Positions 7,280 through 14,153 are shown, numbered from the stretch's first letter. The stretch is DNA of 20,824 nt from a virus (IMGVR_UViG_3300034284_001345:1-20824), one strand, 5' to 3'. Numbers and translations are program-made. Notes: generated by a model from the letters alone, not told the origin.

Positions 7280-8224
7280 CTACTTATTATGCACTAAATA
7301 ATTACCCGCAATAAACCAATCTGCTGGCTCACAACTAAATTGATAAACAGTTGTGTCTTTTATTAATGGAGTTATAGTTTCAATTAAAACTTCTGTAAAA
7401 CTTCCATCTTCATTTACTTGTATCAAATAATCTCCGACCTGTAGAGCCCCTGTTGGAACTACTTGATAAAAGTCATTTGATTTTGTAAACATTGGCTGAC
7501 TAATTGAAAATAATTTTTCTAAATCATCATTAAAATATATTACTTCGTTTTTTGCAAAAGGCTCTATAGCAACAATGCGTGTGGTTGTTTTGTTTAATGG
7601 TGTAAGAGTTTTTGAAATCATTCCTACATAATCAAAATCATATTGCCCTGTAATATCGCTTTGTGGAATTTCTAATAAATTAACGCTGTCAATTTCATCA
7701 TCAACTTTTAGGTCTTTGGCTGCAATTGGGCCATTAGGTGTGCTAATTAAAGTGTTTTCATCTATGCAGTTTGGTGGCGTAAAACTAAAAGGCCCAGGAT
7801 TTGGTGCAAAAGAAAAAACTGGAGTAAAGCCAAATGGGGTAAAACCAAATGGGGTAAAACCAAAAGAAACAACTGGGGTGAAACCAAAAGGAGTAAAACC
7901 AAAAGAAACAACTGGGGTAAAACCAAAAGCAACAACTGGGGTGAAACCAAAAGGAGTAAAACCAAATGCTCCGAATGGAGTAAAACTAAAAGTATAATTT
8001 ACTAAATTTACATTAGTACCAACAGCCTGAACTTCTCCTGCCACAATGCTTTGAGATTTAATTGTGTTATTTAGCCCAGCATCTCCTGTGTTTTCGTTTG
8101 TTGTGTTATAAACAAAGCCAGCGTTAGTTAAATTTGTTTCTGCAGTAGTTTTTGCAACTCCAACTACGTTTGGTATTGAGTTTTTTCGTGATCCTTTATT
8201 TCCACGTCCGATATTTTTTGCCAT
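7280..8224 (-). CDS. PASTA-like / FGFTP-repeat / Hint tail protein
   Basis: The start at 8224 (MAKNIGRG) overlaps the upstream stop as TAATG; an earlier start at 8254 would run into that gene. Of 314 residues, 16-80 look like a PASTA domain (IPNVVGVAKTTAETNLTNAGF...VNLVNY). Residues 79-150 are aromatic/proline repeats (FGFTP, FTPVV). Residues 153-314 are a Hint domain opening CIDENTLISTPNGPIAAKDLKVDDEI. It ends VYQFSCEPADWFIAGNYLVHNK, with Cys153 and terminal His-Asn followed by a single Lys. Block B has Gln instead of His (SISQPMFT). PASTA modules bind peptidoglycan in Gram-positive hosts, so an adsorption role is plausible. Auto-cleavage at either end of the Hint is possible but unproven. 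Confidence 0.72.
   Translation of the reverse strand: MAKNIGRGNKGSRKNSIPNVVGVAKTTAETNLTNAGFVYNTTNENTGDAGLNNTIKSQSIVAGEVQAVGTNVNLVNYTFSFTPFGAFGFTPFGFTPVVAFGFTPVVSFGFTPFGFTPVVSFGFTPFGFTPFGFTPVFSFAPNPGPFSFTPPNCIDENTLISTPNGPIAAKDLKVDDEIDSVNLLEIPQSDITGQYDFDYVGMISKTLTPLNKTTTRIVAIEPFAKNEVIYFNDDLEKLFSISQPMFTKSNDFYQVVPTGALQVGDYLIQVNEDGSFTEVLIETITPLIKDTTVYQFSCEPADWFIAGNYLVHNK
7775..7990 (-). repeat. In-frame tandem repeats coding FGFTP / FTPVV
   Basis: About 72 codons consist of imperfect 15- and 24-nt units based on GGTGTAAAACCAAA-like sequence on the plus strand. They code for FGFTP, FGFTPVV and AFGFTPVVS units. They link the PASTA-like and Hint domains of the same protein. Such tandem DNA can expand or contract by slippage, so the linker length may vary between isolates. 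Confidence 0.8.
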
Positions 8225-8844
8225 TATGCAACCAAATCTCCCATAGCAACCCAAGTATTTGCTGCACGTTTTACTAGAGTTACGCTAGACCACTGTGCTC
8301 TAATTTTTAGACCTGGGGTAGCATTTACTGTAACTCCCGATGCTCCTGCAAGTGTAACTTGAGAAGAAGAAGTTTGTAAAATATCAATAGCAGTTCCAAT
8401 TGGAAAGTCAACACTAGAGTCAAGTGGGACCGTTAATGTTCCTCCAGCAGACATTTCTATCATTTTAAAAGAATCTGAAATAACAAGAGTGTAAGAAGAT
8501 GATTGTTGATTAAATGTGTATAAAGGATCTACGATTGATAACCAATTTGTTCCATCATAAACCTGTAAATCATTTATAACACTTCCGCCAGCATTTTGTT
8601 TTAAAAATATAATAGTTCCGTAAATTGGTGTTGGAATTGCTGCTAATGCTGCTGCTGGGTTTAAGAATATATTAACATTTTTTGCAATTACGGTAGAGTT
8701 TAAAGATACAGTTGAATCAAATGTTTGCCCTGCAGTCCAAGTGTATGCTGCTGCAGTGTTTACTTTACCTGCAAGTTCATACCACTGGTCGGTGGCTTCA
8801 TCATAAACATATCCTGGCCTTGGTGTTGAATTAAATGTTGCCAT
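8224..8844 (-). CDS. Tail-fibre-like structural protein
   Basis: The 206-residue protein opens with TPRPGYVYDEATDQWYELAG, a short repeat of the PGYVYD-W type found in phage fibre tips. Then come beta-rich stretches (TFDSTVSLNSTV, GGSVINDLQVYDGTNWLSI). The C-terminal part (DSFKMIEMSAGGTLTVPLDSSVDFPIGTAIDILQ...VTLAGASGVTVNATPGLKIRAQWSSVTLVK...WVAMGDL) matches a domain frequent at the end of phage fibres. ATG overlaps the upstream stop (TAATG), with AGGTGA as ribosome site. Structural; inferred adsorption role. Confidence 0.72.
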   Translation of the reverse strand: MATFNSTPRPGYVYDEATDQWYELAGKVNTAAAYTWTAGQTFDSTVSLNSTVIAKNVNIFLNPAAALAAIPTPIYGTIIFLKQNAGGSVINDLQVYDGTNWLSIVDPLYTFNQQSSSYTLVISDSFKMIEMSAGGTLTVPLDSSVDFPIGTAIDILQTSSSQVTLAGASGVTVNATPGLKIRAQWSSVTLVKRAANTWVAMGDLVA

Positions 8845-9287
8845 TAGATCACCTGAATAAAAGCGGTAGTGTTAGAATCATAAACATACATCTCTAACGG
8901 GGATGTTCCTTTTTTTACCCACAATAAACCATCAACAAGTCCGGATGCTGGGGTTGTGTTTTGATAAACTGATGTTGCTGATAAAGGACTTCCTGTTACA
9001 GAGGTTGCAGTGTTTACCCACAAAAATCCATCTACTGGAGAGGTTGGCTCTGTGTTTTGGACTTCTGCAGCAGCAGCGGGATTGTTTAAATTATCTGCAA
9101 TTTGTTCTTGTAAGTCATTAATTGTATATGCTAATGATGGATTTAATAGTTGAGCAGTATCTGTATTGTTAACATCGTAAGTTGTTGATCCGTAATGATA
9201 TAGTCTTAGTGCTGCTTGTATGTCAGCAGCATCGTCATACCCAGGAATTTTGCTTGGGTACAAATTTCCAATATTTTCAGAAGCCAT
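8844..9287 (-). CDS. Minor tail/fibre protein with two DGxLWV units
   Basis: The 147-residue protein starts NIGNLYPSKIPGYDDAADIQAALRLYHYG, a motif that recurs at the start of actinophage fibre proteins. It then has two similar beta units: PTSPVDGFLWVNTATSV and ASGLVDGLLWVKKGTSP, the second ending MYVYDSNTTAFIQVI. It has its own extended -10 promoter 18 nt upstream and a Shine-Dalgarno (AAGGCGGTG). It is the first gene of a TAATG-coupled run through to the Hint protein. Confidence 0.7.
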   Translation of the reverse strand: MASENIGNLYPSKIPGYDDAADIQAALRLYHYGSTTYDVNNTDTAQLLNPSLAYTINDLQEQIADNLNNPAAAAEVQNTEPTSPVDGFLWVNTATSVTGSPLSATSVYQNTTPASGLVDGLLWVKKGTSPLEMYVYDSNTTAFIQVI

Positions 9288-9305
9288 AGTTCACCGCCTT
9301 CATTT

Positions 9306-9314
9306 ATTATATCA
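9306..9314 (-). promoter_or_regulatory. Late promoter TGATATAAT
   Basis: Extended -10 overlapping the stop codon (TGA) of the upstream gene. Leader of about 12 nt with AAGGCGG before the ATG at 9287. Confidence 0.6.
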
Positions 9315-9905
9315 CGATTCCTCTGAAATTGGCTCTAAAATAACTGTAATTAAAGTGTGTACCGTAACTGGGGCTGATAGGTTTTGCCAAGTTCCAGAAG
9401 TTAGTTCGGCTGCTTTAAGAGTTATTACTAAGTTTTCATTGCTAGAGCCAGTTATCGCAACAGAAGATATTGAGGCTGCAACAGGGTTAGAGTGTCCTAC
9501 TGAAAACTTAATTGAAAAATTTTCTTCTGTTAATGGAGTTCCAGTTATTTGAACAATATTTGCAATTGGAATTGTTATGTTTGCGCTGCCGGATGTCCAG
9601 TTAGAGACAAGATGATTTGCTGAATAAATAGTTGGGTTAACTTTTAAAATTGGGACCCAAGTATTAGTTCCAAGACTAGAGATGTATTGATATAGATATG
9701 AGTATTCGTTTCCTGGAGCATTATTAATATATAAATCGTTTAAAATTGGAGTTTGGCCTATTGTAATTGCATTTGGATTCCCAGTTCCTACAAACACCTG
9801 ACTGCCACGATTTCCAGTGGCGCCAATGTCTAATTGAACTTTAACTTCTGCTGGAGGTCCTAAAACTGTAATGTCGTCAGTATTAACTAAAACTTCTACT
9901 GACAT
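9312..9905 (-). CDS. Tail structural protein, uncharacterised
   Basis: The 197-residue product has an N-terminus of MSVEVLVNTDDITVLGPPAEVKVQLDIG followed by GATGNRGSQVFVGTG, a collagen-like turn common in phage fibres. The rest is beta-rich (NITIPIANIVQITGTPL, ENFSIKFSVGHSNPVAASISSVAIT, NLVITLKAAELTSGTWQNL). The start is coupled to the upstream RGDT-domain gene by TAATG. Inferred to be part of the tail tip; family not recognised. Confidence 0.65.
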   Translation of the reverse strand: MSVEVLVNTDDITVLGPPAEVKVQLDIGATGNRGSQVFVGTGNPNAITIGQTPILNDLYINNAPGNEYSYLYQYISSLGTNTWVPILKVNPTIYSANHLVSNWTSGSANITIPIANIVQITGTPLTEENFSIKFSVGHSNPVAASISSVAITGSSNENLVITLKAAELTSGTWQNLSAPVTVHTLITVILEPISEES

Positions 9906-10267
9906 TAAATTGCTCCAGTAACGTCATCGGTTATTGTAATGTTTCCAGTAAGCAATGTAATGATATTCGTAGAACTAGAATTTATCTGGATATCATACAC
10001 GTAGGTTCCTGCAGCAAGAGTTCTTCCAACTGCTGGCAAGATAGTGCAAACAACAGTATCGTTAGTTGTATTAATTACCGCCTGTGCAGAGGTTTTTGTT
10101 CCTGCAACTCCTCGAGCCGTAGCAATTGTATAAATTGCACTGTTTACTCCTGCTGGAGCATAACTATCTAATGCAAAAACTGTTCCATCAGAATTTTTTG
10201 GAGAAAGAACAAATTGGTGTGTGTCTCCACGGTAGTAGTTAAAGTTATATGTTCCTGGAAATGCCAT
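9905..10267 (-). CDS. RGDT beta-sandwich tail protein, copy 2
   Basis: The 120-residue protein contains YNFNYYRGDTHQFVLSPKN near the N-terminus, the same 'RGDT then strand' pattern as the genes at 4442 and 11212. Four or five further strands follow (SAIYTIATARG, TVVCTILPAVGRTLAAGTYVYDIQI, ITLLTGNITITDDVTG). The ending 'G-x-I-T-I-T-D-D-V-T' parallels 'GSMVILEDVTD' in copy 1. It lies immediately downstream of the tRNA gene and is probably co-transcribed with it. GGAGAC just before the ATG acts as ribosome site. Confidence 0.65.
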   Translation of the reverse strand: MAFPGTYNFNYYRGDTHQFVLSPKNSDGTVFALDSYAPAGVNSAIYTIATARGVAGTKTSAQAVINTTNDTVVCTILPAVGRTLAAGTYVYDIQINSSSTNIITLLTGNITITDDVTGAI

Positions 10268-10290
10268 TTTTTGTCTCCTTGTGCTTTAAT

Positions 10291-10361
10291 CTTTGAGTGA
10301 AGGAATCGGACCTTCATTGTCAGGTTCGGAACCTGGGGTCCGACCATTAGACGAACTCAAA
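10291..10361 (-). tRNA. tRNA-Arg (anticodon CCG)
   Basis: Read on the minus strand, 71 nt fold as a tRNA. The acceptor TTTGAGT pairs with ACTCAAA (7 bp), discriminator G. The D arm is GTCT/GGAC with the loop GG. The anticodon arm has loop TTCCGAA, giving CCG at 10327-10329; its first pair is a C-A mismatch. The T arm GAAGG/CCTTC has loop TCCGATT, where C replaces the usual second T. No CCA is encoded. It lies between an extended -10 promoter and a tail gene. The anticodon would read CGG (Arg). It could be slightly degenerate. Confidence 0.82.
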
Positions 10362-10377
10362 TTTTTAAAGCGTTATC

Positions 10378-10386
10378 ATTATACCA
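10378..10386 (-). promoter_or_regulatory. Late promoter TGGTATAAT for tRNA and tail gene
   Basis: Extended -10 ends 16 nt before the tRNA 5' end, so the predicted start is about 10 nt upstream of the tRNA. Confidence 0.62.
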
Positions 10387-11109
10387 TTAACAGATAGAAA
10401 TAGTCATGCTTTTTAAAATCATATCTGAGGGGAAGTCAGTCCTTATTTGTGGCTTTGCTATGCCTTTAAAAGATGCATCTTCTATATACAAGGTTTGATC
10501 TATAACAAAATCATAAGTATTTTGATATTTTAAAGATCCCACAAAATTTACATGCTCTGTGTTATTTTTTGTAAAAAGCGTTCTTACCCAAACGTCAGTG
10601 TTTGCAGAGTAAGTTGATAATTGAATACTGTAAGAAATCTGTATTTTTGTTCCTACCTTAAGGCCTAAGAAATTAAACCCTTGTGCTTCGTCAATCCATA
10701 GCCGTTCGTTGTCTTTGGGCAAAAACTCTTCATTACTTAACTTTCTTTTAAAATTAAGAGTTACCCAACCTTTATCTCCTTCGGTTATTCCTAAATTTAT
10801 TTTTTGTGTTTGCGAATTATAATATTTTGCCCAACCTGGTTGTTGTCCAGATAAAGATATTCCGTCTTTACCAGGCTTTCCTTCTTTTCCTTTTGCACCT
10901 GGAGGCCCTGTAAGTCCAGGGTCGCCTTTAGGGCCTTGTGCGCCTTCTAGTCCTGGTAAACCTTGGGGTCCTTGTGGACCTTGAATTGGAACATATGTTT
11001 GAGGTGTGGGAAAAGTTTCTGGGGTTATGTTTTGTTGCGCTTCTATAACTTTTTCAATATATGCATCTTTTGTTGCAAATGGCGTTGGCACGTTTTTACT
11101 TATTGCCAT
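10387..11109 (-). CDS. Collagen-like tail-fibre protein
   Basis: The 240-residue protein has 13 uninterrupted Gly-X-Y triplets at residues 44-82 ([13 protein letters not shown]... through GKD), a collagen-like stalk typical of phage fibres. The N-terminal 40 residues form an attachment region ([24 protein letters not shown]). The C-terminal ~155 residues are a beta-rich head ([53 protein letters not shown]). Proline in X and Y positions is frequent, and the window encodes two 2OG oxygenases. It starts 4 nt after the stop of a tiny gene. Likely a trimeric receptor-binding fibre. Confidence 0.82.
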   Translation of the reverse strand: MAISKNVPTPFATKDAYIEKVIEAQQNITPETFPTPQTYVPIQGPQGPQGLPGLEGAQGPKGDPGLTGPPGAKGKEGKPGKDGISLSGQQPGWAKYYNSQTQKINLGITEGDKGWVTLNFKRKLSNEEFLPKDNERLWIDEAQGFNFLGLKVGTKIQISYSIQLSTYSANTDVWVRTLFTKNNTEHVNFVGSLKYQNTYDFVIDQTLYIEDASFKGIAKPQIRTDFPSDMILKSMTISIC

Positions 11110-11113
11110 AAGG

Positions 11114-11212
11114 TTACTTCTTTATTTTTATTGTTTTGCTAACTCCAGATGCAGTTATACGAATAACATCTGGCAAATTACTCTTAACATTACTAACTTT
11201 AACGATAGCCAT
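11114..11212 (-). CDS. Tiny tail-operon protein (32 aa)
   Basis: ATG at 11212 overlaps the stop of the upstream RGDT gene as TAATG. The product is MAIVKVSNVKSNLPDVIRIT followed by ASGVSKTIKIKK: basic, beta-prone and too short for a globular enzyme. Its position mirrors the small gene at 4218 behind another RGDT gene. The coupling and codon flow suggest it is translated. Function unknown. Confidence 0.55.
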   Translation of the reverse strand: MAIVKVSNVKSNLPDVIRITASGVSKTIKIKK

Positions 11213-11598
11213 TATAAACTTCCAGACACATTGCCAATTACAGATATAGTTCCAAGAACAGGAGTCCAAATAGTTTTATTTACATCATTTAGTGCAACCT
11301 GTAGGTCAAAAGTTAACTCTGCTACAATTCCATTATAGGTGCTTCCCCAAAATGATGTAATTTCGGCAGGGGCAGTAATAATAACATATCCGTCATATGA
11401 TACAACCTCTAATTCATCTATAACATCTGTCTTTTTATCATAAGCACTGGCCGTGTATGACCAATCATCGGTATCAATATATGTAACTTCGTCATTGTTT
11501 AAAAAATCAACTCTTAGGGTGCAAGTATCACCACGGACAATGGTCCATTTAATATTTGCTGGATCTGACCCAAAAATCTCATTTTCGCAAGAAGACAT
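11212..11598 (-). CDS. RGDT beta-sandwich tail protein, copy 3
   Basis: The 128-residue protein has ANIKWTIVRGDTCTLRVDFLN near residues 14-34, almost identical in pattern to copy 1 (TVTWTVVRGDTSAFRVYVTD). DDWSYTASAYDKKTD, VAELTFDLQVALND and IWTPVLGTISVIGNVSG follow. The last element again ends with 'W-x-x-x-x-G-x-(I/M)-x-V'. The ATG is 6 nt downstream of TGGTATAAT without a Shine-Dalgarno, so it is probably leaderless. Structural baseplate or tail role inferred. Confidence 0.66.
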   Translation of the reverse strand: MSSCENEIFGSDPANIKWTIVRGDTCTLRVDFLNNDEVTYIDTDDWSYTASAYDKKTDVIDELEVVSYDGYVIITAPAEITSFWGSTYNGIVAELTFDLQVALNDVNKTIWTPVLGTISVIGNVSGSL

Positions 11599-11792
11599 AA
11601 TAGGATTATACCACTAAATATCAAAAAAAATATATGAAGGTTTTATAACAATTTGGTAACTTTTAAAAAACTGTCTCACTCTTTAAGATTTGGCCCCAGG
11701 ATACAAAATCTATAGTGTATACTTAAAATATATAAAGAAAAAAGAATACCTTTAAACCTTAGATATCTTTATATATTATATATAGTAAAAAA
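11599..11792. other. AT-rich intergenic stretch
   Basis: This 194-nt gap lies between the leaderless RGDT gene and the holin-like gene. It holds the -10 box of the former at its left end and many A/T runs, including TATATTATATATAG. I see no ORF with a ribosome site and no clear terminator hairpin. Promoters could hide in the AT-rich part. Confidence 0.5.
11605..11613 (-). promoter_or_regulatory. Leaderless late promoter TGGTATAAT
   Basis: Extended -10 ends 6 nt before the ATG at 11598; no Shine-Dalgarno or -35 is seen. Confidence 0.62.
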
Positions 11793-12059
11793 TTATTTTT
11801 CAGTTTTTGATATATGGGATAATAGAGCATCAAACATTTTATCTATTTTAGCGTCCATCTCTTTTCTCATCTCATTTGCTTCTGTCATCCGAACCTCTAA
11901 CCTTGTGACCTGGTCCTTTAAACTTGATCCAGAATTGGGGCGAATTTCAGATAGTATTTCGTCAAAATAGTGTTTTGTTAACCACTTGATACTTCCAATG
12001 ACAAATGCTACAATAGTAAAGATAGATACAATTAGGGCTGCGGTATCAGTTGTTGACAT
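11793..12059 (-). CDS. Holin-like membrane protein with coiled coil
   Basis: Of 88 residues, an N-terminal hydrophobic segment spans about 8-26 (ALIVSIFTIVAFVIGSIKW). Next comes IRPNSGSSLKDQVTRLEVRMTEANEMRKEMDAKIDKM, a heptad-type helix, and a lysine-rich end. 'RPNSGSSL(K/R)D' followed by a coiled coil is typical of small actinophage membrane proteins encoded near lysins and called holin-like. Its start follows TGTTATAAT by 9 nt. Alternatives are an i-spanin or another membrane adaptor. Confidence 0.6.
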   Translation of the reverse strand: MSTTDTAALIVSIFTIVAFVIGSIKWLTKHYFDEILSEIRPNSGSSLKDQVTRLEVRMTEANEMRKEMDAKIDKMFDALLSHISKTEK

Positions 12060-12068
12060 AATAAAGTA

Positions 12069-12077
12069 ATTATAACA
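12069..12077 (-). promoter_or_regulatory. Late promoter TGTTATAAT for the holin-like gene
   Basis: Extended -10 ends 9 nt before the ATG at 12059. The region between this gene and the plus-strand gene at 12101 is only 41 nt, so the rightward promoter must overlap it; I cannot fix its position. Confidence 0.58.
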
Positions 12078-12100
12078 TTATTATTTAGGAGAAATTAAAA

Positions 12101-12859
12101 ATGAAAGACGCTATATTGGAAACGCTAAGTAAGTTTCAAAAAATTATAATCTCTCCAGATATTGATGGTTTTATGTCGGCGGAGTTGTTAAGTCGAAAAT
12201 TTGATTCGGTTGTTGTTGGTACGTACGATAAAAATTTGTTATGTCTTGCTGACGATGTTAAGCCTGAAGAGTGTCTTTTTTTGGATTGCGATATGAATAC
12301 AAAAGATTTTGTTTCGGTCGGAAATCATATGAGAATTGAAAATGACAATATGGCTGATTCGTCGTTTAATCCAAATCGTTTTTGGAATACGAAAATGTAT
12401 ACCTCTAAGTTTCCTTACGCAACCTGTTTTTTAATTTCGTCGGCAATAGAGGTTGATTTAGACCTGTATGACCTTAAACGCATGGCTCACGCTGATTCAA
12501 CACTAACTAATATGGACAATTACAGCGCTAACATGCTTAGATGGTCTAGTAGGCTTAGAGAAGTGGATATCAAACCAATTATTGAAAAAACCTTAGATAT
12601 ATCAGATATCCGAGCAAAGTATCCAACACAATCTTTTGTATCAAGAAGGTTTGGACTAGATAGGTATCTAGTTACGTTAAATGCTGCTCTAATTTCCGAG
12701 GGGATAAAACATCTACCAATAACTACGGGTAAGCGCTATATGGCTGATAAGGTTGGTATAAACACCCTTATGCGTTATATGAACGATATAATATCTTATG
12801 CAGAAATATACTCAGGCGAGTATAGTGTGACGTATAACCAGGAGATGGAATGGAGATAA
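12101..12859 (+). CDS. DHH phosphoesterase-like protein with altered motifs
   Basis: The 252-residue protein has IIISPDIDGFMSAELL (15-30), like DHH motif I '(H)xDxDGxxSA'. ECLFLDCDM (57-65) resembles the second Asp motif, and SVGNHMRIEND (72-82) sits where 'DHH' is expected but reads NHM. MAHADSTLTNMDN may be motif IV. DHH proteins act on phosphodiesters or oligonucleotides using metal ions. The changed third motif means activity is uncertain. ATG at 12101 follows TAGGAG. It is the first gene of a plus-strand group with two small proteins and an oxygenase. The assignment is by motif only. Confidence 0.5.
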   Translation: MKDAILETLSKFQKIIISPDIDGFMSAELLSRKFDSVVVGTYDKNLLCLADDVKPEECLFLDCDMNTKDFVSVGNHMRIENDNMADSSFNPNRFWNTKMYTSKFPYATCFLISSAIEVDLDLYDLKRMAHADSTLTNMDNYSANMLRWSSRLREVDIKPIIEKTLDISDIRAKYPTQSFVSRRFGLDRYLVTLNAALISEGIKHLPITTGKRYMADKVGINTLMRYMNDIISYAEIYSGEYSVTYNQEMEWR

Positions 12860-12924
12860 TGGCAATAGGTTTGATTATGTTTACTATTGGGCTTATGGCT
12901 GTTATTAAGAAATATGTCCGATGA
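12859..12924 (+). CDS. Tiny membrane peptide (21 aa)
   Basis: ATG at 12859 overlaps the upstream stop (TAATG), with GGAGAT 3 nt before it. The product MAIGLIMFTIGLMAVIKKYVR is a single hydrophobic segment with a positive tail, a form seen in many phage micro-proteins. Its end overlaps the DUF6171-like gene by 11 nt. Could be a translation-coupling peptide rather than a functional protein. Confidence 0.45.
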   Translation: MAIGLIMFTIGLMAVIKKYVR

Positions 12925-13114
12925 CGTTAAGCCTTGGGATTTGTTTAATCCTAATCAGCCAAGAAGCCAAGAGGATCTTGTTAATTCCCGCTTAAAAATA
13001 TGTAGAGCATGTGAATATTTTAGACCTAAGACTGAAACCTGTCGTAAGTGTGGATGCTTTATGAAATTAAAGACTACGCTAGAAAATGCTAAATGTCCAA
13101 TTGATAAGTGGTAA
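12914..13114 (+). CDS. DUF6171-like zinc-ribbon protein
   Basis: Start chosen at 12914 (MSDDVKPWDLF). The 66-residue product has PWDLFNPNQPRSQEDLVNSR followed by LKICRACEYFRPKTETCRKCGCFMKLKT and AKCPIDKW. The C-x2-C...C-x2-C-x-C layout, with CGCFM-K-KT and a final CP-x-x-KW, is the signature I associate with DUF6171, a family common in phages. It probably binds zinc. Function unknown. It overlaps the tiny peptide and precedes a leaderless oxygenase gene. Confidence 0.72.
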   Translation: MSDDVKPWDLFNPNQPRSQEDLVNSRLKICRACEYFRPKTETCRKCGCFMKLKTTLENAKCPIDKW

Positions 13115-13128
13115 AAGCGTGTTATAAT
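13101..13128 (+). promoter_or_regulatory. Leaderless promoter TTGATA-N16-TATAAT
   Basis: Extended -10 (TGTTATAAT) ends 6 nt before the ATG at 13135. The -35 lies inside the end of the upstream gene. Confidence 0.68.
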
Positions 13129-13134
13129 GATTAC

Positions 13135-13878
13135 ATGAGTGTTAAAAGAATAGAACCAATTGAAATAGATAAATTTTTTACAGAAAAAGAAATGGACCTT
13201 GTCTATGGCGTTATTGATGCAAAAATAGAAAAGGGTCTTACAGAAAAAAATGATCCATATGCAGAAATGTTTAAGTTTTCAAATAATGGTTTTATTACAA
13301 GTAATAGAGACTGGCCGAAAGAACTGATTGATGTTATTAAAAATAAAGCAGAAGAACTAGGCCAAGGTAATGTTTCATATGAGAATATAGTTTTAATTTT
13401 TTGCCGATACACGCATGATAGTGGTGGGGCTCCAAACTTAGTTCCCCACGCAGATGTTGTTGTAAATAAAACTATGTACACCGCTACAGTGAGACTTAAA
13501 AGCAGTAAGCAATGGGATTTTTATGTAGAAGATAAAAAATTTGATATGGGAGAGTATGGTTCTGCTGTATGGTTTACTGGAAATCAAGATGTTCATTGGA
13601 GACCAGATATGAAATTTGAACCACATGAATATTATGATATTTTGTTGTGTCAGGCCTGGACAGATACTAATAATGACCTATATCCAGAAAATCATTTTGA
13701 CATCATGCTCGAAAAACAACGTGCTTTGCAAGAAAAATACAAAGACATGTTAACAATTGCAGGCACTGAAGACAAAAACACCAATACAGATTGTACAGGC
13801 ATGTCTGATGGTCAAACTATTGAAGAGGCTGTTGCAATTGCAAAAGAGTTTGGCAGTAGAGCAACAAGAACAAACTAA
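13135..13878 (+). CDS. 2OG-Fe(II) oxygenase-like protein
   Basis: I place the start at 13135 (MSVKRIEPIE), 6 nt after TGTTATAAT and preceded by TTGATA at 16 bp. A TTG start at 13108 lies upstream of the promoter's start point. Of the 247 residues, H105-A-D107 (VPHADVVV) forms the iron HxD and H154 (DVHWRP) the distal histidine. VLIFCRYTHDSGGAPN precedes and YYDILLCQAW closes the core. The C-terminal ~70 residues are a charged tail. It is distinct from the P4H-like gene at 6037. Substrate unknown. Confidence 0.65.
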   Translation: MSVKRIEPIEIDKFFTEKEMDLVYGVIDAKIEKGLTEKNDPYAEMFKFSNNGFITSNRDWPKELIDVIKNKAEELGQGNVSYENIVLIFCRYTHDSGGAPNLVPHADVVVNKTMYTATVRLKSSKQWDFYVEDKKFDMGEYGSAVWFTGNQDVHWRPDMKFEPHEYYDILLCQAWTDTNNDLYPENHFDIMLEKQRALQEKYKDMLTIAGTEDKNTNTDCTGMSDGQTIEEAVAIAKEFGSRATRTN

Positions 13879-14153
13879 TCTAGAGAGTGATCTACCTCAG
13901 ATTTACAAGTACAGCCATCGCAACAAAATTCTTGAAAAACCTTTAACGCCAAACCATCATTTATAACAGGTTCGTTATCTTGTAATCTTGCTATGTTAAG
14001 GGGTGTTTCATATCCTTTAGGAGTTTGTCTACTCCAAGAATCTGGATACTCGCTCATTGACCAAATACCCCGAAAAATATTACTGCCAAACCAATTATAA
14101 TTATTGATGCAATAACTTGTAATGCAATTACTCTCATTAAGAATCTTTTCATG
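13875..14153 (-). CDS. Small protein with N-terminal hydrophobic segment and Cys-rich end
   Basis: The open frame runs uninterrupted from an ATG at 14153 to a TAG at 13875, 92 residues. Residues 1-20 (MKRFLMRVIALQVIASIIYN) are hydrophobic with a basic start, suggesting a membrane segment. The C-terminal part ends FQEFCCDGCTCKSEVDHSLD, with four closely spaced cysteines. An AT-rich box (TATATA/TATAAA) lies about 5 nt before this ATG. An internal ATG at 14057 would give a soluble 60-residue form and is the main alternative. It overlaps the convergent oxygenase by 4 nt. Function unknown. Confidence 0.5.
   Translation of the reverse strand, partial: HEKILNESNCITSYCINNYNWFGSNIFRGIWSMSEYPDSWSRQTPKGYETPLNIARLQDNEPVINDGLALKVFQEFCCDGCTCKSEVDHSLD

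Noticed and set aside
7775-7990. Regularly spaced short repeats that could suggest a CRISPR array
   Set aside because: Repeats are direct, in frame and without unique spacers; they code for FGFTP units in a longer protein, and no cas gene is present.
7716-7997. Plus-strand open frame of 93 codons rich in GVKPK repeats
   Set aside because: It is the antisense reading of the FGFTP repeat region of the PASTA/Hint gene; low complexity and no ribosome site.
7280-8224. Conventional self-splicing intein in the Hint protein
   Set aside because: The Hint is C-terminal with only one Lys after His-Asn, so there is no C-extein and no Ser/Thr/Cys at +1; ordinary protein splicing is not possible.
9220-9552. 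Plus-strand open frame of 110 codons
   Set aside because: Shadow of two minus-strand tail genes and of the promoter between them; no start signal.
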